From positions 162,594 through 226,593 of the forward strand of contig NZ_JALDAY010000019.1 of assembly GCF_022698165.1 (NCBI RefSeq): a stretch of 64,000 nucleotides of DNA, given 5' to 3'. Source of the stretch: Streptomyces cylindrosporus (GTDB taxonomy: Bacteria; Actinomycetota; Actinomycetes; Streptomycetales; Streptomycetaceae). Of the stretch, positions 16,283 through 24,436 are shown one piece after another (within the stretch, counting starts at the first letter, position 1; the number at the start of each line of letters is the position of its first letter). A program made the position numbers and the translations under genes. The notes beneath the pieces were generated by a model. That model had not been told where the DNA came from, ran no database searches, and saw nothing but the letters and a program-made list of their open reading frames with translations.

Positions 16283-17292
16283 CCGCCGTACAGCTGCTGA
16301 TCGGTTTCGCGACGCTGGTCGTCAACGCCTTCTTCGTGGGCGCCGAGTTCGCGCTGATCTCCGTACGCCGTTCGCAGATCGAACCGTACGCCGAGGAGGG
16401 CGACCGGCGGGCGAAAAGCGTGCTGTGGGGCCTGGAGCACGTGTCGGCCCTGCTGGCGGCGGCGCAGCTCGGCATCACGCTGTGCACGCTGGTGCTGGGT
16501 GTGGTCGCGGAACCGGCGATCGCGCACCTCCTGGAGCCGGTGTTCCACGCCGTGGGCGTGTCGAAGAGCGCCGGGCACGCGGTGTCCTTCGTGATCGCGC
16601 TGACGCTGGCGACGTATCTGCACATGCTTCTCGGCGAGATGGTGCCGAAGAACATCGCGCTCGCGGAGCCGGTCCGCAGCGCCCTGCTGCTCGGCCCGCC
16701 GCTGGTCGCCCTGGCCCGGGCGCTGCGCCCGGTGATCTTCACGATCAACGCCTTCGCGAACACCCTGCTGAAGCTGCTGAGGGTGGAGACCAAGGACGAG
16801 GTCGCGGCCACCTTCTCGGACGCGGAACTGGCCCGGATCGTGCGGGACTCCGGCGAGGCGGGCCTGATCGACGACCGTGCGCGCGAGCGCCTGAACGACG
16901 CGCTGGAACTGGGCCGCCGCCCGGTCCGCGACGTCGTGCTCCCGCTGGAACGCGTGGTGTACGCGCGCGTGGGCGTCACGCCGGAGGAGCTGGAGCGGCT
17001 GTCGGCCGAGTCGGGCTTCTCCCGCTTCCCCGTGGTCGACGAGGGCCGCCGGATCGTCGGCTACCTCCATGTGAAGGACGCGCTGGACGCCTCGCCGCGC
17101 AAGGAGCCTTTCCAGGTGCGGGACATGCGGCCCATCGCGCGCGTGCGGGCCGCGACGCCCCTGGACGACGTGCTCACCGCGATGCGCGGCAGCCGTACGC
17201 ATCTGGCGGCCGTACTCGGCGAGGACGGGCGGCTGGAGGGGATGGTGACCATGGAGGACGTGCTGCGGGAGCTGTTCGGGCAGCGGGCCTGA
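16279..17292 (+). CDS. CNNM/CBS domain membrane protein, second of a pair (no CorC domain)
   Basis: A 337-residue paralogue of the preceding gene with the DUF21 membrane domain (LLIGFATLVVNAFFVGAEFALISVRRSQIE, AAAQLGITLCTLVLGVVAEPAI, MLLGEMVPKNIALAEP) and a CBS pair (RDVVLPLERVVYARVGVT... and RDMRPIARVRAATPLDDVL). It ends right after the second CBS (VTMEDVLRELFG) and lacks the C-terminal CorC_HlyC domain. The ATG overlaps the upstream stop (ATGA), so the two proteins are made together, and a heterodimeric membrane complex is likely. Confidence 0.92.
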   Translation: MTAVQLLIGFATLVVNAFFVGAEFALISVRRSQIEPYAEEGDRRAKSVLWGLEHVSALLAAAQLGITLCTLVLGVVAEPAIAHLLEPVFHAVGVSKSAGHAVSFVIALTLATYLHMLLGEMVPKNIALAEPVRSALLLGPPLVALARALRPVIFTINAFANTLLKLLRVETKDEVAATFSDAELARIVRDSGEAGLIDDRARERLNDALELGRRPVRDVVLPLERVVYARVGVTPEELERLSAESGFSRFPVVDEGRRIVGYLHVKDALDASPRKEPFQVRDMRPIARVRAATPLDDVLTAMRGSRTHLAAVLGEDGRLEGMVTMEDVLRELFGQRA

Positions 17293-17358
17293 CATCGTCC
17301 GGCCGGGGCGGGTCTCGGCGGCGCGGAGGCCGACCGACCGACGGGTATGGGGTCGGGA

Positions 17359-17364
17359 TACCAT
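17359..17364 (+). promoter_or_regulatory. -10 box TACCAT of the SGNH hydrolase gene
   Basis: TACCAT ends 10 nt before the ATG at 17375, which would place the transcription start 3-4 nt before the start codon. There is no Shine-Dalgarno, so a near-leaderless transcript is likely. Confidence 0.3.
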
Positions 17365-17374
17365 CTCTGACGCC

Positions 17375-18163
17375 ATGCAGACGAATCCCACTCCCCCGTA
17401 CAACAGCCTGGTCGCGGTCGGCGACTCCTTCACCGAGGGCATGTCGGACCTGTTGCCCGACGGCTCGTACCGGGGCTGGGCCGACCTGCTCGCCGGGCGG
17501 ATGGCCGCCGCCGCGCCCGGGTTCCGGTACGCCAACCTCGCCGTGCGCGGCAAGCTGATCGGCCAGATCGTCGACGAGCAGGTGGAGGTGGCGGCCGCGA
17601 TGGGCGCCGACGTCATCACCCTCGTCGGCGGCCTCAACGACACGCTGCGCCCCAAGTGCGACATGGGGCGGGTACGGGGGCTGCTGACCGAGGCCGTGGA
17701 GCGGCTGGCCCCGGCCTGCAAGCAGCTGGTCCTGATGCGCAGCCCCGGCCGCCGTGGCCCGGTCCTGGAGCGGTTCCGGCCGCGCATGGAGGAGCTGTTC
17801 GCCGTGGTGGACGAGCTCGCCGAACGGCACGGCGCGCTGGTCGTGGACCTGTACGGTGCCCCGTCGCTCGCCGACCCGCGCCTGTGGGACGTGGACCGGC
17901 TGCACCTGACGCCCGAGGGCCACCGCAGGGTCGCCGAGGCGGTCTGGCAGACGCTCGGGTACGACCCCGAGGACACGGAGTGGCGTACGCCGCTGCCGGC
18001 CACGCTTCCGCCCGGGTGGGGCGCTCGGCGGGTCGCGGACGTCCGGTTCGCCCGGCAGCATCTGCTGCCGTGGATCGGCCGCCGCCTCACCGGCCGCTCC
18101 TCGGGCGACGGCCTGCCCCCGAAGCGCCCGGACCTGCTGCCCTACCAGGACCCGACGGCGTAG
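17375..18163 (+). CDS. SGNH/GDSL hydrolase
   Basis: A 262-residue SGNH-fold esterase. Block I is VAVGDSFTEGMSD (nucleophile in GDSF), block II has an N-terminal Gly in VRGKLIGQ, block III is VGGLND, and block V is DRLHLTPEGH with the catalytic Asp-x-x-His. No signal peptide is visible, so it acts inside the cell. A basic C-terminal extension (GRRLTGRSSGDGLPPKRPDL) follows the hydrolase domain and is common in Streptomyces members. The substrate is unknown; esters of sugars or lipids are typical. Confidence 0.88.
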   Translation: MQTNPTPPYNSLVAVGDSFTEGMSDLLPDGSYRGWADLLAGRMAAAAPGFRYANLAVRGKLIGQIVDEQVEVAAAMGADVITLVGGLNDTLRPKCDMGRVRGLLTEAVERLAPACKQLVLMRSPGRRGPVLERFRPRMEELFAVVDELAERHGALVVDLYGAPSLADPRLWDVDRLHLTPEGHRRVAEAVWQTLGYDPEDTEWRTPLPATLPPGWGARRVADVRFARQHLLPWIGRRLTGRSSGDGLPPKRPDLLPYQDPTA

Positions 18164-18244
18164 GACGACGTCATCCGCGTCGGCCGCTGCCTCTCGTAGC
18201 ATCCGACGAACAGGGCCGTGGCGCTGGCCTGCACGAATCGCCAG

Positions 18245-18250
18245 TAGAAT
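18245..18250 (+). promoter_or_regulatory. -10 box TAGAAT of purB (leaderless)
   Basis: TAGAAT lies 8 nt before the GTG start of purB, so transcription should begin at or just before the G of the start codon. No Shine-Dalgarno is present. Confidence 0.5.
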
Positions 18251-18258
18251 CCGTCTAC

Positions 18259-19701
18259 GTGACTTCCGCTCCCGCCAAGCCCCGCATCCCGAACGTCCTC
18301 GCCGGACGCTACGCCTCCGCCGAGCTCGCCACGCTCTGGTCGCCCGAGCAGAAGGTGAAGCTGGAGCGGCAGCTCTGGCTCGCCGTGCTGCGGGCGCAGA
18401 AGGACCTCGGGATCGAGGTGCCGGACGCGGCGATCGCAGACTACGAGCGCGTCCTCGACACCGTCGACCTGGCCTCGATCGCCGAGCGCGAGAAGGTCAC
18501 GCGGCACGATGTGAAGGCGCGGATCGAGGAGTTCAACGACCTCGCCGGGCACGAGCACGTGCACAAGGGCATGACCTCCCGCGACCTCACCGAGAACGTC
18601 GAGCAGCTGCAGATCCGGCTCTCGCTGGAGCTGATGCGCGACCGTACGGTGGCCGTGCTGGCGCGTCTGGGCAAGCTGGCCGGTGAGTACGGCGAGCTGG
18701 TCATGGCCGGCCGTTCCCACAACGTGGCCGCGCAGGCCACCACGCTCGGCAAGCGCTTCGCGACCGCCGCCGACGAGCTTCTCGTGGCGTACGGCCGGGT
18801 CGAGGAGCTCCTCGACCGCTACCCGCTGCGCGGCATCAAGGGCCCGGTCGGCACCGCGCAGGACATGCTGGACCTGCTGGGCGGCGACGCGGCGAAGCTG
18901 GCCGACCTGGAGCGGCGGATCGCGGCCCACCTGGGCTTCTCGCAGGCGTTCACCTCGGTCGGCCAGGTCTACCCGCGCTCGCTGGACTACGAGGTCGTGA
19001 CGGCGCTCGTGCAGCTGGCCGCCGCTCCCTCCTCCCTGGCCAAGACGATCCGTCTGATGGCCGGGCACGAGCTGGTGACCGAGGGCTTCAAGCCGGGCCA
19101 GGTCGGATCCTCCGCGATGCCGCACAAGATGAACACGCGGTCCTGCGAGCGCGTCAACGGCCTCATGGTCGTCCTGCGCGGCTATGCCTCGATGACGGGC
19201 GAGCTGGCGGGCGACCAGTGGAACGAGGGCGACGTGTCCTGCTCGGTGGTGCGCCGGGTGGCTCTTCCCGACGCGTTCTTCGCGCTGGACGGCCTGCTGG
19301 AGACGTTCCTGACGGTGCTGGACGAGTTCGGCGCGTTCCCGGCGGTCGTGGCCCGCGAGCTGGACCGCTACCTGCCCTTCCTCGCCACCACCAAGGTGCT
19401 GATGGGCGCGGTGCGTGCGGGGGTCGGGCGTGAGGTCGCGCACGAGGCGATCAAGGAGAACGCCGTCGCCGCCGCGCTGGCGATGCGGGAGCAGGGTGCC
19501 GAGCGCAACGAGCTGCTCGACAAGCTCGCCGCCGACGAACGCATCCCGCTCGACCGTGCCGCGCTGGACGCGCTGATGGCCGACAAGCTCTCCTTCACGG
19601 GCGCCGCGGCCGACCAGGTCGCCGCGGTCGTCGGCCGTGTCGAGGAGATCCTCAAGCAGCACCCGGAGGCCGCGGGCTACACGCCGGGGGCGATCCTCTG
19701 A
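18259..19701 (+). CDS. purB: Adenylosuccinate lyase
   Basis: PurB releases fumarate from SAICAR and from adenylosuccinate, so it serves two steps of purine synthesis. The 480-residue protein belongs to the fumarase/aspartase superfamily; the signature SSAMPHKMN is at residues 284-292, with the flexible catalytic serine there, preceded by HKGMTSRDLTENVEQ and AGRSHNVAAQATTLGKR. The GTG start is supported by the adjacent TAGAAT -10 box. The mug gene begins 5 nt after its stop. Confidence 0.95.
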   Translation: MTSAPAKPRIPNVLAGRYASAELATLWSPEQKVKLERQLWLAVLRAQKDLGIEVPDAAIADYERVLDTVDLASIAEREKVTRHDVKARIEEFNDLAGHEHVHKGMTSRDLTENVEQLQIRLSLELMRDRTVAVLARLGKLAGEYGELVMAGRSHNVAAQATTLGKRFATAADELLVAYGRVEELLDRYPLRGIKGPVGTAQDMLDLLGGDAAKLADLERRIAAHLGFSQAFTSVGQVYPRSLDYEVVTALVQLAAAPSSLAKTIRLMAGHELVTEGFKPGQVGSSAMPHKMNTRSCERVNGLMVVLRGYASMTGELAGDQWNEGDVSCSVVRRVALPDAFFALDGLLETFLTVLDEFGAFPAVVARELDRYLPFLATTKVLMGAVRAGVGREVAHEAIKENAVAAALAMREQGAERNELLDKLAADERIPLDRAALDALMADKLSFTGAAADQVAAVVGRVEEILKQHPEAAGYTPGAIL

Positions 19702-19706
19702 CCCGC

Positions 19707-20255
19707 TTGACCCGCTTCACCCAGGCGGAACTGGAGGCCGCCCGCGACCGCCTCGTCCCCGACGTGGTCGCGGACGGCCTCTCCGTCCTCTTCTGCGGCA
19801 TCAACCCCGGCCTCATGACCGCGGCAACGGGCCATCACTTCGCCCGCCCCGGCAACCGCTTCTGGCCGGTGCTGCACCTGTCCGGGTTCACGCCGAGGCT
19901 GCTCAGGCCGGCGGAACAGGAGGAGTTGCTGTCGTACGGGCTCGGCATCACGAACGTCGTGGCGAGGGCGACGGCGCGGGCCGACGAGCTGAGCGCGGAG
20001 GAGTACCGCGAGGGTGGCCGCCTGCTGGCCGAGAAGGTGACACGGCTTCGGCCGAGGTGGCTGGCGGTGGTGGGGGTGACGGCGTACCGGGCGGCGTTCG
20101 GCGACCGGAGGGCGCAGGTGGGGCCGCAGGAGAGGGTGTTCGGTGAGACGCGGGTGTGGGTACTGCCGAACCCGAGCGGCCTGAACGCGCATTGGACGGC
20201 GGCGACGATGGCGGAGGAGTTCGCGCGGTTGCGGGTGGCGGCGGAGGGTTCCTAG
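19707..20255 (+). CDS. mug: G/U mismatch-specific DNA glycosylase
   Basis: A 182-residue uracil-DNA glycosylase superfamily protein of the MUG/TDG type, which removes uracil or thymine opposite guanine in double-stranded DNA. Motif A is INPGLMTAATGHHFARPGNRFWPVL, where the Asn of INPG is the catalytic position in this family, and motif B is LPNPSGLNAHW, the loop that wedges into the helix. It starts with TTG 5 nt after purB and is probably co-transcribed with it. It ends 3 nt from a convergent gene. Confidence 0.92.
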   Translation: MTRFTQAELEAARDRLVPDVVADGLSVLFCGINPGLMTAATGHHFARPGNRFWPVLHLSGFTPRLLRPAEQEELLSYGLGITNVVARATARADELSAEEYREGGRLLAEKVTRLRPRWLAVVGVTAYRAAFGDRRAQVGPQERVFGETRVWVLPNPSGLNAHWTAATMAEEFARLRVAAEGS

Positions 20256-20258
20256 GGG

Positions 20259-20675
20259 TTACACGGGAGCTATGTCCGCGGCGACTGCGAGCAGGTGCGG
20301 TCCTTCGGCCGGCGGCCGGTCCGCGACGCCGAGAGCTATCCAGCGGTCCGTGCCAGGTGGCTGCCACAGGTACAGCTGGTCCATGAGGCGGCTGGTCACG
20401 AGCCAGGGTTCCGGTATGTCCTCCCCGCGTTCGTCGCGCACGCGCAGGGTGAGCATCCCCCAGGGGTCGTGCTGCTCGCCCCAACGGGCGTTCAGCGCCT
20501 GGGAGATGTACAGCCCGTACGCGTGCAGGTCGTCCACGGTCTCCGCCTGGGCCACCACTAACCGCACTATGCGGTAACCGGGTCCCGCCAGGTACAGGTC
20601 CGACTCCGTGTACTCGGCCGTGAGGTCCGCCGAGCACAGCGCGTCGAGCTTGGCGAGGTGCTTGTCGCTGTCCAT
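20259..20675 (-). CDS. Conserved hypothetical protein
   Basis: A 138-residue protein that I cannot assign to a functional family. It starts MDSDKHLAKLDALCSADLTAEYTESDLYLAGPGYRIVRLVV and contains alternating strands and helices with many Trp and Asp residues (RWGEQHDPWGMLTLRVRDERGEDIPEPWLV, DQLYLWQPPGTDRWIALGVA). There is no signal peptide or membrane segment. The in-frame ATG at 20675 was preferred to starts further upstream, whose codons do not look coding. It is convergent with mug and upstream of the ABC-2 permease. Confidence 0.65.
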   Translation of the reverse strand: MDSDKHLAKLDALCSADLTAEYTESDLYLAGPGYRIVRLVVAQAETVDDLHAYGLYISQALNARWGEQHDPWGMLTLRVRDERGEDIPEPWLVTSRLMDQLYLWQPPGTDRWIALGVADRPPAEGPHLLAVAADIAPV

Positions 20676-20733
20676 GTGATCCAGTATTGCCGTCGGCACT
20701 GACATTTGGCGGGCCGTCAGCCACCTCGCGGGG

Positions 20734-21456
20734 TCAGGCATCCCGGCGTCGCACGCTCCACGCCCCCGCCCCCAACGCAACCCCCGCCCACAGCGCCGTC
20801 ACCGCGAGCCCGCTCCATGGCCCGAGCAGCCCTTCCCCTGTGTCGTGGAGGATCATCTGCCCCGCGCGGTCCGGCAGTACGTCCGCCACCGAACCGGACA
20901 TGTCCCCGATCACGAACGAGACGATGAGCAGGAACGGGATGAGGATGCTCAGCGTCGCGACGCCGCTGCGCAACACCGCCGTGAGGCCCGCCGCGAGCAG
21001 GGCCATCAGCGTCAGATACAGCGCGCACCCCACGGCCCCGCGCAACTCCTCACCGACCGTCAGCCCGTCCGCCTCCGTGCCGAGCGCGGCCGTGCCCACG
21101 GCGAGTGCGACCCCTCCCGTCACCAACCCCACCACCAGGACAGGAACGGCGATCGCGACCGCCTTGGCCGCGAACCACCGCCCCCGCCGCGGCACCGCCG
21201 CCAGCGTCGCCCGCAGCGCGCCGCCCCTGAACTCGGCGGCCACCGCGCTCGTGGCGAAGGCGATCGCCGCGATCTGTCCGAAGCTGACGCCGAAGAACAC
21301 CGAGAAGAGCGGGTCGAAGTCGGGACCGTCGCTGTCCAGGCCGGCGAGCGCGGAGAACAGCACGACGGCGGCCGGCACCGCGCACAGGCCGGCGACGAGC
21401 GACCGCAGCGTGCGGATCTTGAGCCACTCCGAGTGGAGCACGGGCGTGAATTCCAT
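20734..21456 (-). CDS. ABC-2 type permease
   Basis: A 240-residue membrane protein with six hydrophobic segments, starting MEFTPVLHSEWLKIRTLRSLVAG, the typical first helix of ABC-2 exporters where an ExxK/R (SEWLKIRT) precedes helix 1. It has the re-entrant loop pattern and a C-terminal helix ending WSVRRRDA. It starts 2 nt after the stop of the ATP-binding gene on the same strand. The pair is divergent from a NarL-type two-component system, a common layout for antibiotic-peptide or bacitracin-like efflux, but no substrate is known. Confidence 0.88.
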   Translation of the reverse strand: MEFTPVLHSEWLKIRTLRSLVAGLCAVPAAVVLFSALAGLDSDGPDFDPLFSVFFGVSFGQIAAIAFATSAVAAEFRGGALRATLAAVPRRGRWFAAKAVAIAVPVLVVGLVTGGVALAVGTAALGTEADGLTVGEELRGAVGCALYLTLMALLAAGLTAVLRSGVATLSILIPFLLIVSFVIGDMSGSVADVLPDRAGQMILHDTGEGLLGPWSGLAVTALWAGVALGAGAWSVRRRDA

Positions 21457-21458
21457 GG

Positions 21459-22379
21459 TCAGGCCTCCTGTCGCTGCGCGGTGTACTCGGCTTCGGAGCC
21501 GGTGAGTTCGAGATAGGCCTGCTCCAACGTGCCCTCCTCCGCGGCGAGTTCGAGGATCGGGACACCCGCGCCGGAGGCGAGGCGGCCGATGTCGTCCACG
21601 CGCGCGTGGTCCACGCTCCAGTGCCCTTCCTCGTGCTCCACGGCGTCGTACCCGTGCCGGCCGAGCACGGTCCTCAGGCCGGTCGCGTCGGTCGTGCGGA
21701 TCCGCACCCGTGGTCGCACGCGCGCGTCGATGAACTCCCGCATCGGGGTGTCGGCCAGCAGCCGTCCCCGGCCGAGGACGACGAGGTGGTCGGCGAAGGA
21801 CGCGGTCTCGTTCATGAGGTGGCTGGAGACCAGGATCGTACGGCCCTCCCCCGCGAGGCGGCGGAGCAACCCGCGGATCCAGACGATGCCTTCGGGGTCG
21901 AGGCCGTTGGAGGGCTCGTCGAGCATGACGACCTCGGGGTCGCCGAGCAGCGCGGCGGCCATGCCCAGTCGCCGGCGCATGCCGAGGGAGTACGTCTTCA
22001 CCCGGCGCCGCGCGACCAGGGCGAGCCCCGTCTCCTCCAGGACCTCGTCCGCCCGGCGCTGCGGGATCCGGTTGCTGACGGCAAGGGCGCGGAGGTGGTC
22101 GCGTCCGGTGCGGGAGCCGTGCGCGGCCTCGGCGTCGAGCAGGGCGCCGACGTGGCGGAGGGGTTCGCGCAGCGTCGCGTAGGGGCGGCCGCCGATCGTG
22201 GCGGAGCCCGAGGTGGGGCGGTCGAGGCCGAGCACGAGCCGCATGGTGGTGGACTTTCCGGCGCCGTTGGGGCCGAGGAAGCCGGTGACGCGGCCGGGCC
22301 GGACGGTGAAGGTGAGCTGGTCCACGGCGCGTCTGCCGCCGTACTCCTTGGTGAGGGCGTGGACGTCGATGCTGGTCAT
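21459..22379 (-). CDS. ABC transporter ATP-binding protein (ABC-2 exporter)
   Basis: A 306-residue ATPase: Walker A GPNGAGKS (about residues 36-43), signature YSLGMRRRLG, Walker B VVMLDEPSNGLDPEG, and H-loop LVSSHL. The C-terminal extension of about 90 residues (VLGRGRLLADTPMREFID...) is the DrrA-like regulatory domain of drug and peptide exporters. The ATG is at 22379; a long open frame continues upstream but belongs to the antisense of the kinase gene. The partner permease follows 2 nt later. Confidence 0.92.
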   Translation of the reverse strand: MTSIDVHALTKEYGGRRAVDQLTFTVRPGRVTGFLGPNGAGKSTTMRLVLGLDRPTSGSATIGGRPYATLREPLRHVGALLDAEAAHGSRTGRDHLRALAVSNRIPQRRADEVLEETGLALVARRRVKTYSLGMRRRLGMAAALLGDPEVVMLDEPSNGLDPEGIVWIRGLLRRLAGEGRTILVSSHLMNETASFADHLVVLGRGRLLADTPMREFIDARVRPRVRIRTTDATGLRTVLGRHGYDAVEHEEGHWSVDHARVDDIGRLASGAGVPILELAAEEGTLEQAYLELTGSEAEYTAQRQEA

Positions 22380-22435
22380 GGTGGCAGCCTGGCCGGTGGG
22401 GCGGGGCGCGCTCCTCCCCCGCCGGTGTGGATCGT

Positions 22436-22453
22436 CTCCCCCGGCCGGGGGAG
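22436..22453. promoter_or_regulatory. Perfect 18-bp palindrome between exporter and two-component genes
   Basis: CTCCCCCGGCCGGGGGAG is a perfect 18-bp palindrome. It lies 57 bp before the ATP-binding gene start and 35 bp before the kinase start. A further CCTCCCCCG (22413-22421) can also pair with its right arm. It is the most likely site for the adjacent response regulator. Confidence 0.55.
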
Positions 22454-22487
22454 GCCCGTTGTCAGTGGCGGCTGGCACGATGACGAA

Positions 22488-23642
22488 ATGGCCCGCTTTC
22501 TGCGCCCGTTGGTCCGGGGGACGACGTACACACGGCTGATGCACCTGTGGGTGCCGATGCTGATCGTCAGCGTGTGGCTCTACATCGACATGTCGACGTG
22601 GTGGATACCGGCGGCGGCGCTCGTGCCGGCCGGTCTCGTCCCGGCGGTGCGGCACGGCGAGGGCGTGCAGGCGCGGTTGCTGCTGACGCCGGGCGAGGAG
22701 CACTCCGGTATCTCCCTGAGCCCGGCGGCGACCTGGCGGGACCGGCTGCGCACCGTGCTGTGGCTCGAAGTGCGCATGGCACTGGGCGGTGTTGCCGCGG
22801 CGAGCTGCGTCTGGCTGCCCGTGATCGCCTTCCAGCTGGCCGAGACAGCCCGCGGGCGCGTCCCCGACGAGATACCGGTCCTCGGCGAAGCCCAACCCCA
22901 TTGGGCGTACGCCCTGTTGGTACCGCTGCCGCTGATCGTCCTGTACGGGGTGGTCGTGGGCCTGGGCGAGTTGGTCACCGCCGTCGCCCGGCGGCTCCTG
23001 GGCCCGTCCGCCGCCGAGCGCCTGGAAGCCATGGAGGCGCGTACGGAACAGCTCCTGGAGCGCAACCGGATCGCGCGCGAGCTGCACGACTCCATCGGCC
23101 ATGCGCTCACCGTGGCGGTGGTGCAGGCGGGTGCGGCGCGTGCGGCGGGCGACCCGGAGTTCACCGGCCGGGCCCTGGCCGCCATCGAGGAGACGGGCCG
23201 GGCCGCGCTGGAGGACCTGGAACGGGTGCTCGGCGTGCTGCGGGAGTCGGAGCGCCCGGTCGGCAGCCGTCCCACGCTGGCGGACGCCGACCGGCTCCTG
23301 GAGTCGGCGCGCGCGTCCGGCGCGAAGCTGGACGCGGAGGTGTCCGGCCCGCTGGAGTCGATACCCGGGCCGGTGTCCCGCGAGGGCTACCGCATCCTCC
23401 AGGAGGCGCTGACCAATGTGCTGCGGCACGCGGGAGCGGTTCCCGTGCGCGTCCGCATCGAGGTCGCGGGCCGGCTCCTCGTGCTGGAGGTGCGCAATCC
23501 GCTGACCGCCGACATAGCCGGGCCCGGCCGGGGCAGCGGGCTGCGCGGGATACGCGAGCGCGCGGCCCTGCTGGGCGGTCGCGCGCACACCGGGCCCGAC
23601 GAGGGTGACTGGCAGGTGCATGTGGAGCTGCCGTTGAGTTGA
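22488..23642 (+). CDS. Sensor histidine kinase (NarL-partner type)
   Basis: A 384-residue membrane kinase. Four hydrophobic segments lie within residues 1-165 (LMHLWVPMLIVSVWLYI, WIPAAALVPAGLVP, a segment near SCVWLPVIAF, and LLVPLPLIVLYGVVVGLG). The HisKA_3 domain has the phosphoacceptor in RIARELHDSIGH (H200). The HATPase domain has an N-box (QEALTNVLRHA) and a G-box (GRGSGLRGIRERA). The sensing part is the membrane block itself; there is no large external domain. The ATG at 22488 begins the family homology. The response regulator follows 14 nt later. Confidence 0.9.
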   Translation: MARFLRPLVRGTTYTRLMHLWVPMLIVSVWLYIDMSTWWIPAAALVPAGLVPAVRHGEGVQARLLLTPGEEHSGISLSPAATWRDRLRTVLWLEVRMALGGVAAASCVWLPVIAFQLAETARGRVPDEIPVLGEAQPHWAYALLVPLPLIVLYGVVVGLGELVTAVARRLLGPSAAERLEAMEARTEQLLERNRIARELHDSIGHALTVAVVQAGAARAAGDPEFTGRALAAIEETGRAALEDLERVLGVLRESERPVGSRPTLADADRLLESARASGAKLDAEVSGPLESIPGPVSREGYRILQEALTNVLRHAGAVPVRVRIEVAGRLLVLEVRNPLTADIAGPGRGSGLRGIRERAALLGGRAHTGPDEGDWQVHVELPLS

Positions 23643-23656
23643 TCTACGCTGGCCGG

Positions 23657-24319
23657 ATGCCGGTCACCGTTCTCCTCGTCGACGACGAGCCCCTCGTACG
23701 CGCCGGTCTGCGTGCCGTGCTGGAGGCACAGCCCGACATCGAGGTGGTCGGCGAGGCGGCTGACGGGGCGGCGGTGATTCCGCTGGTGCGACAACTGCGG
23801 CCCGACGTGGTCGCCATGGACGTACGGATGCCGCTGCTGGACGGCATCGAGGCCACACGCGCGGTGCTGCGCACGGTCGACGCGCCGCCGAAGATCCTCG
23901 TGGTGACGACCTTCGAGAACGACGAGTACGTGTACGAGGCGCTGCGGGCCGGCGCGGACGGGTTCCTGCTCAAGCGGGCCCGGCCGGCCGAGATCGTGCA
24001 CGCCGTGCGGCTGGTGGCGGAGGGCGAGTCACTGCTGTTCCCCGCCTCCGTGCGGCAACTGGCCGCCGAGTACGGGCGGAGCGGCGGGAACAGGGCGGCC
24101 CGGGCGGCGATGGACCGGGCCCGACTGACCGAACGGGAGGCCGAGGTGCTGCGGTTGATGGCGCGGGGGCTGTCCAACACGGAGATCGCCGCCCGCCTGG
24201 TCGTCGGCACGGAGACCGTGAAGTCCCATGTGAGCGCCGTCCTGGCAAAGCTGGGAGCGCGGGATCGCACCCAGGCGGTGATCGCGGCGTACGAGTCGGG
24301 ATTCGTGGCGCCGGGGTGA
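23657..24319 (+). CDS. NarL/FixJ-type response regulator
   Basis: A 220-residue regulator: receiver domain (residues 1-120) with acidic pocket D9/D10, phosphorylation site D55 in VVAMDVRMP, T in VVTTF and K in LLKRARPAEIV; then a LuxR-type HTH (LTEREAEVLRLMARGLSNTEIAARLVVGTETVKSHVSAVLAKLG, about residues 150-200). It is the partner of the kinase immediately upstream, and the divergent ABC-2 exporter is its most likely target. I used the second in-frame ATG, since the first would add six residues without family similarity. Confidence 0.93.
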   Translation: MPVTVLLVDDEPLVRAGLRAVLEAQPDIEVVGEAADGAAVIPLVRQLRPDVVAMDVRMPLLDGIEATRAVLRTVDAPPKILVVTTFENDEYVYEALRAGADGFLLKRARPAEIVHAVRLVAEGESLLFPASVRQLAAEYGRSGGNRAARAAMDRARLTEREAEVLRLMARGLSNTEIAARLVVGTETVKSHVSAVLAKLGARDRTQAVIAAYESGFVAPG

Positions 24320-24436
24320 CAGGTGAAGGGCGCGGCAGGGCGGCGCCGCAGACCAAAAGCGGCCCACAGCCGGCCCGACGCGGCGGAACGCCCTGTACGA
24401 TCCGGCCAACACGCGCACAACCTGGGAGGACGGACC

